From: Welwitschia mirabilis
Lineage: Eukaryota; Gnetophyta; Gnetopsida; Welwitschiales
Direction: 5' to 3'
DNA: 52,418 nucleotides
NCBI GenBank assembly: GCA_051453625.1
Contig: JBOZIK010000001.1
Coordinates: 254,024,647-254,077,064, forward strand
A model generated the notes under the pieces. The model did not search any database, was not told where the DNA came from, and saw only the letters and a list, made by a program, of their open reading frames with translations. Position 1 is the first letter of the stretch; every line of letters begins with the position of its first letter. Made by a program: the position numbers and the translations under genes. Positions 25,141 to 38,756 of the stretch are shown in pieces.

Positions 25141-26320
25141 TGCCAAGTTTATGTCAAACTAACAAATCTAGTATAGTATAATATGTTGCAAATATTTCAG
25201 GAAACTAAAGTTCTTAGAAGTCAAAAGTAATACAACATTTTTTACTAGCTTCATAAGAACATAAAGTCTAATCAAGTTATCAAGGAGTCAACCAGATCCT
25301 AAAGGGGCTGACCAGATCTATGCCACAAATAATCTGATTAATTTACTAAAGGGCTTGATTAGATATCAGAGGGATTAACTAGACCTATGATAAAAATAGT
25401 CTGATCAATTTATCAAAGGAATTAACTAGATTCTATAGGATTAACTAGATCCTAGAGAGATCAATCGAAGTTGTGCTGAAAATACTTTTTATCAAATTAA
25501 TAAGGAGTTGATTAGATTAAAATGTTATCAGCTAAAATTGAATTTAAAGTAATCAACTAGATACTAGATGGAGCCCACCAGACTGTGAGATGTAAGGAAA
25601 TCAAGTTAATCAAAAGATCATGAGGTTGACTAACTTCAGTGATGGTAATCAATAAGGTTGATTAAATGCTTTAAAGGATCAATCGATCATAGTGAAAATG
25701 AAACTGTTTAGTTTATTTTTTTAGCCATTATCTCCTTATTTTTTAATCATTAGAGTATTAGATTCATTTGTAAACTCTAAAAACCTATCTTCTATAAAAG
25801 CCAAATGAATCAAAATCTTTTGTATATATTGATTAATCAAAAAAATTAAAGAAAAGAAAAGGAGGATACTTTTGTACTATTAATATTTGTTGGTTAAGAG
25901 ATTACACTGTATGAACTTGTATTTGTGAACTTTCATTCAGATAGTATACTTTAACTTCATTGTACTTTAGATCTAGTGGAGCCAGTGGTTTCAAGCATAC
26001 TATTCTTACTAAAATCTTTACTCTATAAAGGCTAAAACTTAGCTTTAAAAGTCCATTTGTAAAGGTTACAAGTTAACCTAAAAACATAGAAAGAAATCAA
26101 AAAGAATATGAATTAGCTTATGGTTGAAGTTAATAGCCAAGAGTTTAGTAGAAGCTTTTCACAGACCACTATAAATCGTTGTGTCTGGTACTTTTCTTTG
26201 GTACTTTCTATTTTAGCTGTTTTCATGCTTTTTTAATTATTTGATCTCATTTGACTTGTAAGGGGTAAATTTTATATTATAAAATCTATTCGTCACCCCT
26301 CTAGGATTCTAAATTCTACA
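25141..26320 (+). mobile_element. 5' LTR of a Ty1/copia element (family C)
   Basis: A 1180-base LTR beginning TGCCAAGT and ending TTCTACA, followed by a copia-type primer site. Homology of the surrounding family B sequence stops at the first base. The LTR has an imperfect internal repeat built on ttaactagatcctaaagg-like words (about 25270-25690) and a strong TATAAAAG at 25793-25800. I do not find a matching 3' LTR, so the element is truncated or its other end is lost. Confidence 0.82.
25793..25800 (+). promoter_or_regulatory. TATA box of the copia LTR
   Basis: TATAAAAG, about 530 bases upstream of the primer site, in a position fitting the U3/R boundary. Confidence 0.6.
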
Positions 26321-26321
26321 T

Positions 26322-26338
26322 TTGATATCAAAGCAAGG
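26322..26338 (+). other. Primer-binding site of the copia element
   Basis: TTGATATCAAAGCAAGG is a slightly mutated TTGGTATCAGAGCAAGG (tRNA-iMet type), starting two bases after the LTR end. Confidence 0.82.
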
Positions 26339-26392
26339 TTGAATGAGTTGTAGATCCTAATAGATCTTGACTCTTTAACCCTAGCTATAAGT

Positions 26393-26656
26393 AATCCTAT
26401 TAATGGCCTTTCTACTAGAAGACCATCTATATTTGATGGAACCAACTATGCTTACTAGAAGGCCCAAATGAGAATTTTTATTAGCTCTCTTAATTTAGAC
26501 ATAGAAGAAGTTATCTATAGTGGATATAATGTACCTATAATAGCAAAAACGGATAGTAATGATACCACCATGATTGTTGAGAAACCTCAAGACCAATGGA
26601 CCCCCTTTGATAAATCCAAAGCAACAATGGAGGTCTGTTCTCTTAATGCTATTTAG
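26393..26656 (+). pseudogene. Ty1/copia gag N-terminus, broken
   Basis: The frame reads NPINGLSTRRPSIFDGTNY, then AY, a stop (TAG at 26456-26458, most likely from TGG) and KAQMRIFISSLNLDIEEVI. This matches the copia gag signature FDG-x-NY-x-x-W-x-x-x-M-x-x-x-L/I. A KPQDQWTPFDKSKA block follows (family: W-x-x-x-D-x-x-x-x), then a stop at 26654-26656. Downstream sequence no longer looks like copia gag, so the element is cut soon after. Gag packages the element RNA; this copy is dead. Confidence 0.85.
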
Positions 26657-29600
26657 TAACACAATAAACACATATTAAGATATATCAATAAGAAAATCAA
26701 GGTGCATAAGGGCCCTAAAAATATATGTCATATAAGTCAAAGGATTCAACTTCTATAATTAGATTAATAGGTATAATAGCTCTTTTAGTTATGCTACTTT
26801 ACATTTGACAATTTTTAAATGTTTTACAATATATATAGGAATTTCTCAAGATAGTGGAAAATAAATAAACCACTTTTAAACACTTTAATAGTTGTTTGTT
26901 TTAAGTAGAATAATGACTTGTAAAAATATACTTATAGTAGAGTTCTAATAGATTCATTATCTTTGCATAAGAAAATCATATTTTAAGGATCTAATTAGGA
27001 CAATAATTATACCAAAACGTTTTACAATTTATTAAAAAATCTATATCATTATTTTTATACTACGACAAGATAATACTTGGTTGAAAACATGATTTGTATA
27101 GGAAGAATATAAAGGGTATAGAGAACATGTATAAAGTCTCTCAAGAAAAAAACTATTATGAACAGGTAGAAATTTCTTACATAAGAAAGATGAGAAAAAT
27201 GATTAGCATCTAGGTTTTTAAATCTTTTTTATCTTTAACTTTTAAAAAAATTATTTTAGTAAAATGGTGCACATAATTAAGCAAGGCTTAATATGATTTT
27301 TACTATGCATGTATGTAAGGTTATAATGGTGAATAAATATAAAAACTTTATGATGAAGAAGATAATAATTAGAATCTTTAAAGATAAAGAGAACTATTTT
27401 ATTAGAATAGTTAGGTTAAGGATTAGTTTAAGATTTACTCATGTTAGACATGATCTAAGAATTCTTGTTTTTCGTTTATTAATGGACTACTCTAAAAATA
27501 TAACTACTAATATCACATACTATTTGCAATGGTAAAGAAATCTAGGAGTTGTAATATAAGTGTAATAGCTAGTAAAATGTTTATATTTTTAAATAATTTT
27601 TAATGATTTTTTTCTCATTTAAACCATTTTTGTTAAGAAGATGGTACTAAGTCAAGGGATTTTACAAAGTTTTATATGAATATTCTATAGTATTTAGAAT
27701 TTTTTAAAAATGATCTTACATCTTCAACATTCATAGAACTTGATATACTTTTAATTATTTCTATTTTTACAAAGTTAATATTCATGTATTTTTCAAAATT
27801 ACATGTCTTAAAACTATATTATGATCTATCATAAATTAACATTTTTCGTACCTTAGAATGAAGAATTTGTTTTTCTCCTTAAATAAATTCTGTTTGTTAA
27901 ATCATAAAAGTAATTATGTACTTTGAGGGGGGGAATTCCCCTTTGTATAAATATACTATACAAAGATATCTAATTATAAAAGAAAGAAACAAATACATCC
28001 TAAGATTAGGTTGAATAAACTATTTAATCCTTAATAAACTAATAGCTATTCTTCATTTAATTGTAAGGATTTAGAACAAAAATAGTTAGGAGATTAGTAT
28101 GGAAAATACCTTATAAATATTTTAAGTTTGAGAAGATATTAAAGTTCTTGCCTAATGCCATTTTTAACCTAAACACTTTACTAAAACTTCATGAGGTTTA
28201 TTAATTTCCTTTAACTCTTTCACTTCTACATGATTCTTATTAGGATATAGAGCATGTTATAAAATTAACTAAATTTAAAATAAATAATAATTATTAAATT
28301 GATTTATAAAACAAATCAACACCTTTCATTTTTCAACCAAAAGATGCAATTCTTATTACCTTATAAAACACTATGCAGATGAAAAAAATTCTTTCAAAAT
28401 TAGACTTCTAAAGAAGAAATATCTCAAAATTAGGTGAAGTATGATGAAACACTTAGAATTACATAAGCTTAAGTTCAAGACTTAGATAAGTGATTCATCT
28501 AGAAATTACCTATCTAAAATCCAAATAATATTATGTATCATTTATATTATTTAGCTCTTAATTGATAAGTATTAGTTCATTCCTGATACTTTTATTCTTT
28601 TGTTTCTATTATCCATGAAAAAATTTAAACTTTTATGAAACTTAATATTGACATAATATTAGAGAATTATTTCATAAATTTATGCACATGGTATTAGAGA
28701 TAAAGCCTTTGGATCCTAAGAAATATAACCAAAATAGAGCTCATGATTTCATCTCAAAACATAAGTGGTAGTAAAAGAGAAGTTCATTAGTATAACTCTA
28801 AACATTCCAATAGGGGGATATAATTATTAATGAAGTAAAACAAATTCATTTCTTTTTTAACTAATGATGGTAAAAAACTTTAATTATATGATTTAAATGA
28901 AAATCATAACAAATCATCTAAATTGAGTGGTATAATAAGAAAGGAAGTGAGATCATTTCATTTGATGCTAAGGCATCATAGTTGTAGAAGTCGACTAATA
29001 ATCTTAGAAAAAGTCAATTATTTTCATGATTTTTATTCTTAAAGAATTATAACATGGATCATTAAACATTGATGCCATGTGATCATAGTAGAAAAACTAA
29101 AGAAACAACTTATAATAAAGATGAATATTAATAGGATCAAGAAAGAGGTATTCTTCTATGAAACATGAAGATACTACAAAGCATATAGGAATAATAATAA
29201 AATTAATTTTATAGCCAAAGAATTATGGTCTTACATTGTTGAGTGATTGAAAAACCCAAATCAAAATTAATATTTTACATAAAGATAACATATTAGAAGT
29301 ATTTTTTACAAACATTTGTAAAAACACCCACCATAAAGCTATGAAAATGAAAAGTTTATAAAAACATTGATAGATCATTATTTCTACTCAATAAAGATAA
29401 AATTCATTAACCACTAAAGTGTTACACCTAAAGGATAAAATGGAAAAATGAGATTTTTTTCATTAAAAAATAAAAAGTTCCATTTATAAAACAAATTTAT
29501 AAAAGGTCCAAATATAACACTCATTTTGTGTTTTTTCCCCTACACTAAAGATGAGTTGTACAAGTTTGAAATACCTTTGTTTATACATATTTCCTATGTC

Positions 29601-30366
29601 TAGTAAGTAGGTTTCTCCTCTATTTAACTTTATATAATCCTTTCTTATATTGATGGGGTTTTAATTTTTACTATTCTTTTTGTTCTTCCTCCTTTACCCT
29701 TTTACAAGTCATTATGTTAATAAGTTGGAGACTTAATCAATATAGATAACTTAGAAGAATGAAAATTATAGTTTTTTTAACTAGTTAAACTTTATGATAG
29801 TATAGTTGATACAATTGAACAAATTCATTTCTTCCTCAAATTTAATTTTTCTAAGCATGTAGTATTGAGTTTATACAACATTTTATGATTTTTGGAAAAT
29901 GTAAAAAAGGCTAATTTGGTTATGTTAGTTTTTTTTCCCTTCTTTGGTTAGATTCCAATATTCACTTAACTTAGGAAAAGGCATTTAAATTTTTGGCTAA
30001 GAACTTATTTAGATAAATTAATAATTATATTAAAAAAAATAATTTTGAAAGACACAAATTAACTCTAGAGCTATTTTTCCTTGTTTTCAATGATTTCACA
30101 AAGTATTGACTAATGTGGAACTTCATGAAATAAATTTAAAAAAAAAAATTTATGAAACAAAGAAAGTGACCTATATGTTTCTATGATTTTTTAATAAGTG
30201 AATATGTTATTAGTTCAAATATTACTAAGGACTTATCAAGTTTCTTTTGGCATCAATCATGCCTCGAGTAAAGATAATCAATGTTCATAATAAAAATTAT
30301 ATTTACTACATCATGTGTTCATGAAACAGAATTCCATTTCACTTGTTTTATTCATGCATAAGGATA

Positions 30367-30466
30367 NNNNNNNNNNNNNNNNNNNNNNNNNNNNNNNNNN
30401 NNNNNNNNNNNNNNNNNNNNNNNNNNNNNNNNNNNNNNNNNNNNNNNNNNNNNNNNNNNNNNNNNN
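30367..30466. other. Assembly gap (100 N), flanks duplicated
   Basis: The bases acttgttttattcatgcata plus agga occur immediately before and again immediately after the N run. This suggests unmerged overlapping contig ends rather than missing DNA. Confidence 0.92.
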
Positions 30467-32539
30467 ACTTGTTTTATTCATGCATAAGGAGATCTGTGAA
30501 AATTGTAGAGTCAGAAGGATGAGATGTATTATAATAAGAAAGTATTATTTTATTATGATATCATGTTATAATTTGTAATAGTTTTGTTAAAGTGAACTAC
30601 TCTAAAATAAAGGCACATAGAATACTAGTCATGAGCAAAACTGTTAGTTTTCCTTGTATGAAGGCATTTAGTTTTGGATGCTAAATTCTAAAAAAAAAAA
30701 AAATATTATAGAACTAGTTTTTACTTTATATAGCAACCAAAATTTTCATTTTTAGAATTTTCAAGTTGATCATTGGTCGCTGAAGTAATTGAGGTTTTTA
30801 GAGCTTTATTACCTTTATTTAAATATTTATTAATAGATCTTTTCATCAAGAATGTCTTTTGCATGAATTGAAATTAACTTAAAAATTGCTAAGCTTCTTG
30901 TAATAAAAACATGACTTATTTGATTTCTTTGATTTCTATTGCCTTTGTGTTAAAATAAATGTTTGATTGCATATGTATATTTTCTTAAAATATTTCTAGC
31001 TTCTTTAGGGAGAATTTAATTATCTTTTGCAAATTAGCACTAGTATTTCTTAAGAAGAAATCAACATTAAAATATGCATGTTATTTAAAACCACTACTTC
31101 ATCTTCATCACTTATATAAGCATTGATGACTATAAGTTATGTATAAATGGAGATAAACTTGTTAATGTAGGTTATAATATTTTTTGATCCATCCATGGAC
31201 AAGTTTAAAAGTTTTTATTTTAATGAAATTACTAAAGAGCAAATTTGAAAGCCAAAACTTTGATTTGAGGTATTCTAAATTTGTTTTGAAGTTGAATTAA
31301 AATCAATGAGATGGAGATATTAAAGATCAATTGTTAATACAAAAACTTTATTTTTATCCTTTTATTTAGCTTTAACACTAGCATCTATTTGGTTTAGACA
31401 TGGCTCTAGATACATAATTCCACATTTTTCAAAATTTTAAAATTTAAGGTTATTCATTGTAGATTTTAAATTCTTAAATGAGTTTTTATTATTAAAGATC
31501 TCAAGAACTAAATTACCTTATCTTCACTTTAACTCTCTCATCTTAACACCTATACTTCAAATACAAATTTTTATTAATTTATAATTTGTAAGTAATGAGA
31601 ATTCCAAATAACATGCAAAAATACCAAGATATGGCTAAGAAAAATGTGATTAAGAGAATGTGTTAGGGAATAACTAAGATGAAATTAGGATAGATCAAGA
31701 AAATAATACATCCTTTGTGGAAGCTATAGTAAATGAGGTTGAATCTTAAAGTTTAGATTAAAAGGTTGTTAAAGAATAAAATTAATGATATTTCTCATGT
31801 TAATCTGACAAGAGAAAAGCAACTTTCCCAACACTTTTTCTTATGCACAACTACTCTTTTTTATTAATATTTTAATATTAGCTTTTAGCACTGCTATGGT
31901 GTCTATCAATCTATAATACCACTATATTATCAATTTAAAAATCAAGCATCATAAGGTTGTATTAAGAAATTTAGCCATTTTAAAGCAAAGAATGTATTGT
32001 AGTAAATAAAAGACACATGCAACATTATATATGAATTTACTAATAAAGGTGGTAGAAATGCAGAGCATGTTAAAGGTGTAAAAAATAGCAATATAGGAAA
32101 TGCGTAAAAATAGAAGATAGAAATTAAAGAATAAATGATAACATAGGATGGCTATGGGTTCCTCTTAATTGATGATCCCTAGAATAGGCTTGGTACCACT
32201 TGAGAGATTGGAAGCATGACAAAAGCTTTGTAAGGAAGGAATGATTGAATAGATTGCTTCTAAAGTTAAAAAATCCATTACTTTTATTCATTAAATAATA
32301 TTCTAGGTAAAAAATTAGATCATTGAACATGGAAACAATAGTAGCTTAAGTTTTAAGGAGTATATCCTTAAAAACTTAATGTAAAATAACTTAATCTTAA
32401 ATTTAAACACTAAATCAGAGATAAACATGTGATTAATGTATGCATGAGGATTTTCATGACATACCTATTAAAAAAGACATAAATATAACTAAATTTTCCT
32501 ATGTTATAATGTGGGTAACTCAAGTTTAAATTCAAGCCA

Positions 32540-32700
32540 AATGTAATGTTAGTCTCTTAAGTGTAACACCAAGTAATCAAGTGTAACATTAGGCCAAGTA
32601 TGACATTAGCCTCATAAATAAGATATTAACACCCAAATGCAATGTTCAGCACTGAAGTATGACATCTAGCACTTTAGTATGACATTATCTTCATGTCAAG
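32540..32700 (+). repeat. Degenerate short tandem repeat
   Basis: Variants of aagtatgacattagc / aagtgtaacattagg recur about every 20-25 bases, for example aagtgtaacaccaag, aagtgtaacattagg, aagtatgacattagc, aagtatgacatctag and tagtatgacattatc. Confidence 0.6.
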
Positions 32701-32750
32701 GATTAGTTTTTTAGGTTTAGATTTGCTTAACTTGAATTAAAAACTCAAAT

Positions 32751-32752
<2 letters not shown>

Positions 32753-32821
<69 letters not shown>

Positions 32822-33065
32822 ATTANNNNNNNNNNNNNNNNNNNNNNNNNNNNNNNNNNNNNNNNNNNNNNNNNNNNNNNNNNNNNNNNNNNNNNNNNNN
32901 NNNNNNNNNNNNNNNNNNNNNNNNNNNNNNNNNNNNNNNNNNNNNNNNNNNNNNNNNNNNNNNNNNNNNNNNNNNNNNNNNNNNNNNNNNNNNNNNNNNN
33001 NNNNNNNNNNNNNNNNNNNNNNNNNNNNNNNNNNNNNNNNNNNNNNNNNNNNNNNNNNNNNNNNN
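32753..33065. repeat. (CT)n microsatellite followed by a 240-N gap
   Basis: A pure CT run from 32753 to 32820, then aatta and 240 N (32826-33065). The gap probably reflects assembly failure near the dinucleotide run. Confidence 0.92.
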
Positions 33066-34036
33066 TCTTTCATCTTGGTTAGCCTATTTAAGCACCTACC
33101 ACATTCTAGATTATTTAGAGTATTTGCATCTTCCTTCTAAGTTATGACTCAATGTTCATTCTTGAATTTCTACCAATGTTAGGACTACAAAGTTGAAAAT
33201 TGAAAATCATAGTACTAATTTCTCCTCCATATTCTCTGCTAATATTTATGACCTTTATGGTTTTACTTTTTTTACATCAATCATTCCATAGGTTTTTATA
33301 TTATTAACTTTATTTATACCTATAAGAATCCCTAGGAAAATCACATCACTTATCTCATCCATGGTAACATCCCTTCTAATAACATGTACATTACTTTTAA
33401 AATTAGTTACGAGGAGAACCATTTGGAAAAAGCATCATGCATTGACCTAGATTTAATAAGTCCCTAAATGATCATATTAGTGAGTTTATCATTAATAAAA
33501 AAACTAGATACTTATCATCATGATTTTTTCACTTTAAATTTTTTAATCCTTCTTTTATCACTTATGAAGAGCATATTACTAGTAGGGTTTTTCTTCATGA
33601 TATATTTAATAAGATTCATACTTATAACATTTATTTGACTTATTTTATTGTTATCAAAGTGTCTTTTAATTAGACTTCCACTATTTATGCCTCTACTATC
33701 TTCCCACTTAACTAATTAAAGGGGAATGAAATGAGGGGAATTTCCCCTCATAAACATGTCCTTTTGGTTATTTATTATGTTTTTATAAGACCTAGTACTT
33801 TTACATGGTTAATAGTATTGTCATAGATTCTTCTTTTATCTTCCTTCCAAATGTAGTACCTTGTTGTTCTTTGCTTCATTCTCTCTCATCTAGCACATTT
33901 AAATATAAAAGTTCTAGGTATTTTTATCTAAAGGATTCTATTAGTAATATTTTTTCTTACTTCATCTATCATCGATATTTTCTATGTTTTTATTTCATTT
34001 ACATTTGTTTAATTCATTTATTTACACTCTTATGTA

Positions 34037-34260
34037 GATGAATAAAACTTAAGAATTGGGTCCAAAATATTACACATCTCTTCAAAAGAAGAAAAAGATT
34101 CCTAATTACTCCCCTTCTTATAATGGCATGAAGAAAGATGATATTCTTAGCTTTGATCATTATATCTACATACATGGATAATAGTATTACTTACTTGAAG
34201 ATAATTTTTCTAATTTTGTTCTTCTTAACTTATATCTTAATTAATGATATTATCTATATC
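34037..34260 (+). pseudogene. Unrecognised decayed coding stretch
   Basis: Starting at ATG 34037, one frame reads protein-like for about 60 codons with few stops. It includes ELGPKYYTSLQKKKK, NYSPSYNGMKKDDILSFD and LLEDNFSNFVLLNLYL. The stops are of the TAA/TAG type that C-to-T decay creates. I do not recognise the product. It may be an old exon or part of a transposon. Confidence 0.3.
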
Positions 34261-35010
34261 TTTTATAAGGCATAATAATAAATACTTAATGAATTGAGAA
34301 TGAGATGGATATTACAACCTTTCATGTAATGAATAAGAAAATTTTAAAATGAATTTAGGAGGAAAAAAATATTATAAATGACCTATTTCACTCTATTCTA
34401 TTATGTTCAATTTTAGAGGGTCGTTATGTAGTCTTGTTTTAGGGTTAAAGTGGAACTATATTAATGAATTCAATGCCTTGATGAACTATGGAAACTTATC
34501 ATACTCCACTTCCTACTTTTCAACTCCGTAGATAGGCTATTACAAGAGCCCATCATAGGCTCATTAGTCTCTTTTTAATTCTCCTCTAGTCCTATAGAAT
34601 ATCATCATTGATTCTAGTTTAGTATCCTTTAGCAGAGAATAACTTTCATCTATGGGGGAGCCTTGATGACTAAGGATATAAGAGATCATAAACCAAATCA
34701 AAGGGTGTCATGTCTTAAAAGATGCATTAAATACCCATGTAACTCATCCTTCTAACTAAATGATGTATACTCCTACTATCACTCTAAGGTAATACACTTA
34801 CATAGATACTTTGAGTGTATAAACTTTGGGTACTTCATGTCAATTATCCTCTATAAACAAATTTGAATGCACATGACTAGGACCTTCATTACCTCATAAA
34901 CACTTTGAATTCTTACATTTACATGTTGTTCATGGGATTAAGTAAAAGAAAATGCCAAATAACATAATTCAAATGTTATAGGTATAATATTTCTTCATGA
35001 TTTTTTTAAT

Positions 35011-35018
<8 letters not shown>

Positions 35019-35087
<69 letters not shown>

Positions 35088-35746
35088 NNNNNNNNNNNNN
35101 NNNNNNNNNNNNNNNNNNNNNNNNNNNNNNNNNNNNNNNNNNNNNNNNNNNNNNNNNNNNNNNNNNNNNNNNNNNNNNNNNNNNNNNNNNNNNNNNNNNN
35201 NNNNNNNNNNNNNNNNNNNNNNNNNNNNNNNNNNNNNNNNNNNNNNNNNNNNNNNNNNNNNNNNNNNNNNNNNNNNNNNNNNNNNNNNNNNNNNNNNNNN
35301 NNNNNNNNNNNNNNNNNNNNNNNNNNNNNNNNNNNNNNNNNNNNNNNNNNNNNNNNNNNNNNNNNNNNNNNNNNNNNNNNNNNNNNNNNNNNNNNNNNNN
35401 NNNNNNNNNNNNNNNNNNNNNNNNNNNNNNNNNNNNNNNNNNNNNNNNNNNNNNNNNNNNNNNNNNNNNNNNNNNNNNNNNNNNNNNNNNNNNNNNNNNN
35501 NNNNNNNNNNNNNNNNNNNNNNNNNNNNNNNNNNNNNNNNNNNNNNNNNNNNNNNNNNNNNNNNNNNNNNNNNNNNNNNNNNNNNNNNNNNNNNNNNNNN
35601 NNNNNNNNNNNNNNNNNNNNNNNNNNNNNNNNNNNNNNNNNNNNNNNNNNNNNNNNNNNNNNNNNNNNNNNNNNNNNNNNNNNNNNNNNNNNNNNNNNNN
35701 NNNNNNNNNNNNNNNNNNNNNNNNNNNNNNNNNNNNNNNNNNNNNN

Positions 35747-35817
<71 letters not shown>
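35019..35817. repeat. (GT)n microsatellite spanning a 659-N gap
   Basis: GT repeats run from 35019 to 35087 and from 35747 to 35817, with N in between (35088-35746). The long Cys-Val and Thr-His frames here are artefacts of the repeat. Confidence 0.95.
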
Positions 35818-35820
<3 letters not shown>

Positions 35821-35861
35821 TCATACATGTGTGTAATAAGTCTTATATCCATTTAAAAATG

Positions 35862-36190
35862 AGGTGGATAATATGAAACTTTAAGAAAAGAAAGTGTACT
35901 TAGGTTCTAATCATTTAGTAGCCTTGGAGGAGCATGTGGATGAGTTTGAGGCAAGGCTATTCAAGAGTAAGAAAGTTATGAAAATATGTGAGGTTCCTCT
36001 AGCCATTACTATTAATGCCAACTCTATCATGTATCATGATGGAGAACTATTAATCAAGTACATTCTTAGCATATTAGTAACTCATAGTAAGATTTATATA
36101 AAGTTATACAAGAATCCATATTTAACTTTTAACTGTAGGTGGATTACCATCTCTTCATCTTTAGATATAAGAGTAATACATTTCTTATAA
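35862..36190 (+). pseudogene. Unrecognised coding-like fragment
   Basis: From about 35862 a frame reads, after one early stop, KKVYLGSNHLVALEEHVDEF, then EARLFKSKKVMKICEVPL and ITINANSIMYHDGELLI. The composition is that of a real amphipathic protein rather than AT-rich noise, and about 98 codons stay open from 35894 to 36190. No promoter, partner exon or known domain is visible. I take it for a relic of an older gene or element and give no function. Confidence 0.35.
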
Positions 36191-38756
36191 TGTTACTTAT
36201 GCAACCTTTAAATATGGTATCATAGGATTTGAGATAGTTGAATATATACTTTATGGATTAGAAGCATAAAAACCAAAGTATTAAGGATATTTTTACTCTA
36301 AAGTACACATGACTTCTTATTTCTATTTTCTTCATGTGGTCTTTTTTCCATGAAGTGGAGTCTTTTGAATCCCCTTTCTCTTATGTTTTTTAAAATCTCT
36401 ACTTTACTATATGTACTTTAGTACATGTTAATAAAACTTAAAATGTCTTATTTTTAAGTAGTGGTTTAATACTTCTGAGATAACTCTAATATTAACTATA
36501 ATGTACATTTTAATCACTTTGCATTACATAAAATAAATATAGGCTATAAAATAGAAACACATATTTGAAGATCATTTAAAAAATCATAATTCATAATTTA
36601 ATTAGAAGAATAATATATTTCTTATCAGTAGAAATGTTTATACATCTTAATTGATAAGGATTTGGATATTATATTAATAGTAAAAGGTGAAGGCATAGAC
36701 TACCATATTAGCTCTGATCCTAGGTTCCTTAGGAATTAGTCAAAGTTGTTGTGGGTTACATCTACCTATCTTATCCAACCCCACCTAATGCTAATGATCT
36801 TACACTTTGAAAAAGGGCATTATCAAAGTATATAACTTTACATTAATGAAAATTTAACCTAATCATCCATTAGTACATATTTAGAAATGGAGACTTATCA
36901 TTTTAATATACTTCTAATAATTTCATTATTGAATATAATTTATGAATTTTATAAAGGATGTGTTTTAAATGAATCCATCTAAAAAAAGGAGCTTCAAACC
37001 TTATTAAACAAATTCTTTATCATATTAGAATCTCAAATAAGAAGTAAATAAATATTTTGGAGAGAACAGATTGGCTCTAATCACAAGACACTCTTTGAAA
37101 ATCCTCATTTTGAGCATAAATGGAGCACATTTAAAAAACTTTAGGATAGAAAGAAAGAAGCACCTGGATACATTCATTTTAAGAATTGTACTCACTTTGA
37201 ACTACTTTAGAGTGCTAATGTGGATGAAGAATGAGAAAGAAACTAGGTCTACTAGTACTATGCTCTTTGATAAATGTAACATTATTTTTAATAAATAACT
37301 TTATAATAATGTGATTTCTTCTTCAAATATTTTTACTTATTTTAATAATATAAAATTAGAAAATAGGGGATGTTGATAAATGAAATTATCATAACTTCTT
37401 CTTTAAAGGTAATATTTAAGTCCTTAGACATTTTAAGGATAGATATTTAGGATTACTTTGGTAATGAGGCCCCATCTTATCAAATAACTCAATAATTATG
37501 TTGTATTAGCTTAACTAGGAGCATGAATAACTTGGAAGAGATTCACCACCACTCTTCTCATATTAAGTAACTTGACATTATCTACCTTTTGTTATTAAGG
37601 TTCATGAGCTTACTATGGGTTATCTATAATATTAATCAATTATAATGTCATTACTAACTAATAAATCATATTTCTTAATATTTTTCCTTCTAGGATTACG
37701 AGATGTGACAACATGTCATAGCACAAAACACATAAACTTGTATTATTATAGGTAGTCTATTCATATTATGGTGCAAGTTGTTAATTTACATTTTCCACAA
37801 TGATATATAAAGAATGTAATACCTCACATCAGTAGCATTTGAATTATTTTAAACAATGGTACCTAGCCACGTAATATGTAACTTAGCTTTAGTATTTATT
37901 TTACATTACATGGATTTCCATGAAATATGTTATCTCTCCAATCTTTCACATACTATTATGAATAATATAGTTATACACATAAGACCATATACTATACATT
38001 TGTTATGGAACCTTATATTCACAATGATCATACAAGGTCTAGATAGTGTTATATAGATACATGATTTCAAAACATCAATGAAAAATTGAAACTTTAAAGA
38101 CCTCACATTTATCCCATGTTTTTTACACTTATAATATGATACCAAGACCTGTCATAAGAGGTAACATGAATATCATACTTCTTCCATGGAAAAATTATAC
38201 TATTACTAAATGATATATATCTAAACTTATAGGTCTAGCTTTAGAGAGAACATTAGTGTCAATTTATATTTGTAGATTTCATTTTATTATACCATGGTTT
38301 TAATGTATTTAAGTAATGAAAGTTAATGACACATAATTTATAGACTTGATTCTATTACTTATTATCCTTTGAAGAGTGCCCTTCATGATAGCAAATTTTA
38401 AGTTTATTATATGACGTAAAACGTGAAATAGTTTTCTCTATCTAGTGTAATATTAAAATGTTTTATTATGGAGAATCACTTATAAGTGTTTGAAATAGAA
38501 TTTCATATTATACAATTTTATGTATAATACATCCTTCTGTAGTTAATCATACTCTATAAAAACTAGATTATAATGACAAATTTAAGGATTATGTAGATCT
38601 TGGTAAGACAATTAAAACAAGGAGAGTTATAAAAAAGAAAAAAATCTCATTCTTTAGTTCAATAGTTTATAAAGCCTTTTCTTTAGAATCTTCACTCTTA
38701 GAATGAGGTCTTGCAATAGGTTTTATAGTAAGTTTCATAGGCTAAGAAACTAATGC
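36191..38756. other. AT-rich region without recognisable genes
   Basis: Only short frames are present (for example 37071-37298, plus). A ~90-base segment at about 37600-37690 recurs at 41140-41250. No other structure is supported. Confidence 0.55.

Larger units (their letters stand above)
26657..34036. other. Long AT-rich stretch without recognisable genes
   Basis: I see no gene, RNA or complete mobile element here. It contains two assembly gaps, a CT microsatellite, a short degenerate tandem repeat at about 32540-32700 and scattered short frames (for example 27293-27535) that I cannot tell from chance. Its texture suggests very old, decayed transposon sequence. Confidence 0.6.

Noticed and set aside
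32753-33073. Open frame across the CT repeat gap
   Set aside because: It is made almost entirely of N.
34995-35876. Open frames of Cys-Val or Thr-His repeats
   Set aside because: They come from the GT/CA dinucleotide repeat and the N run.
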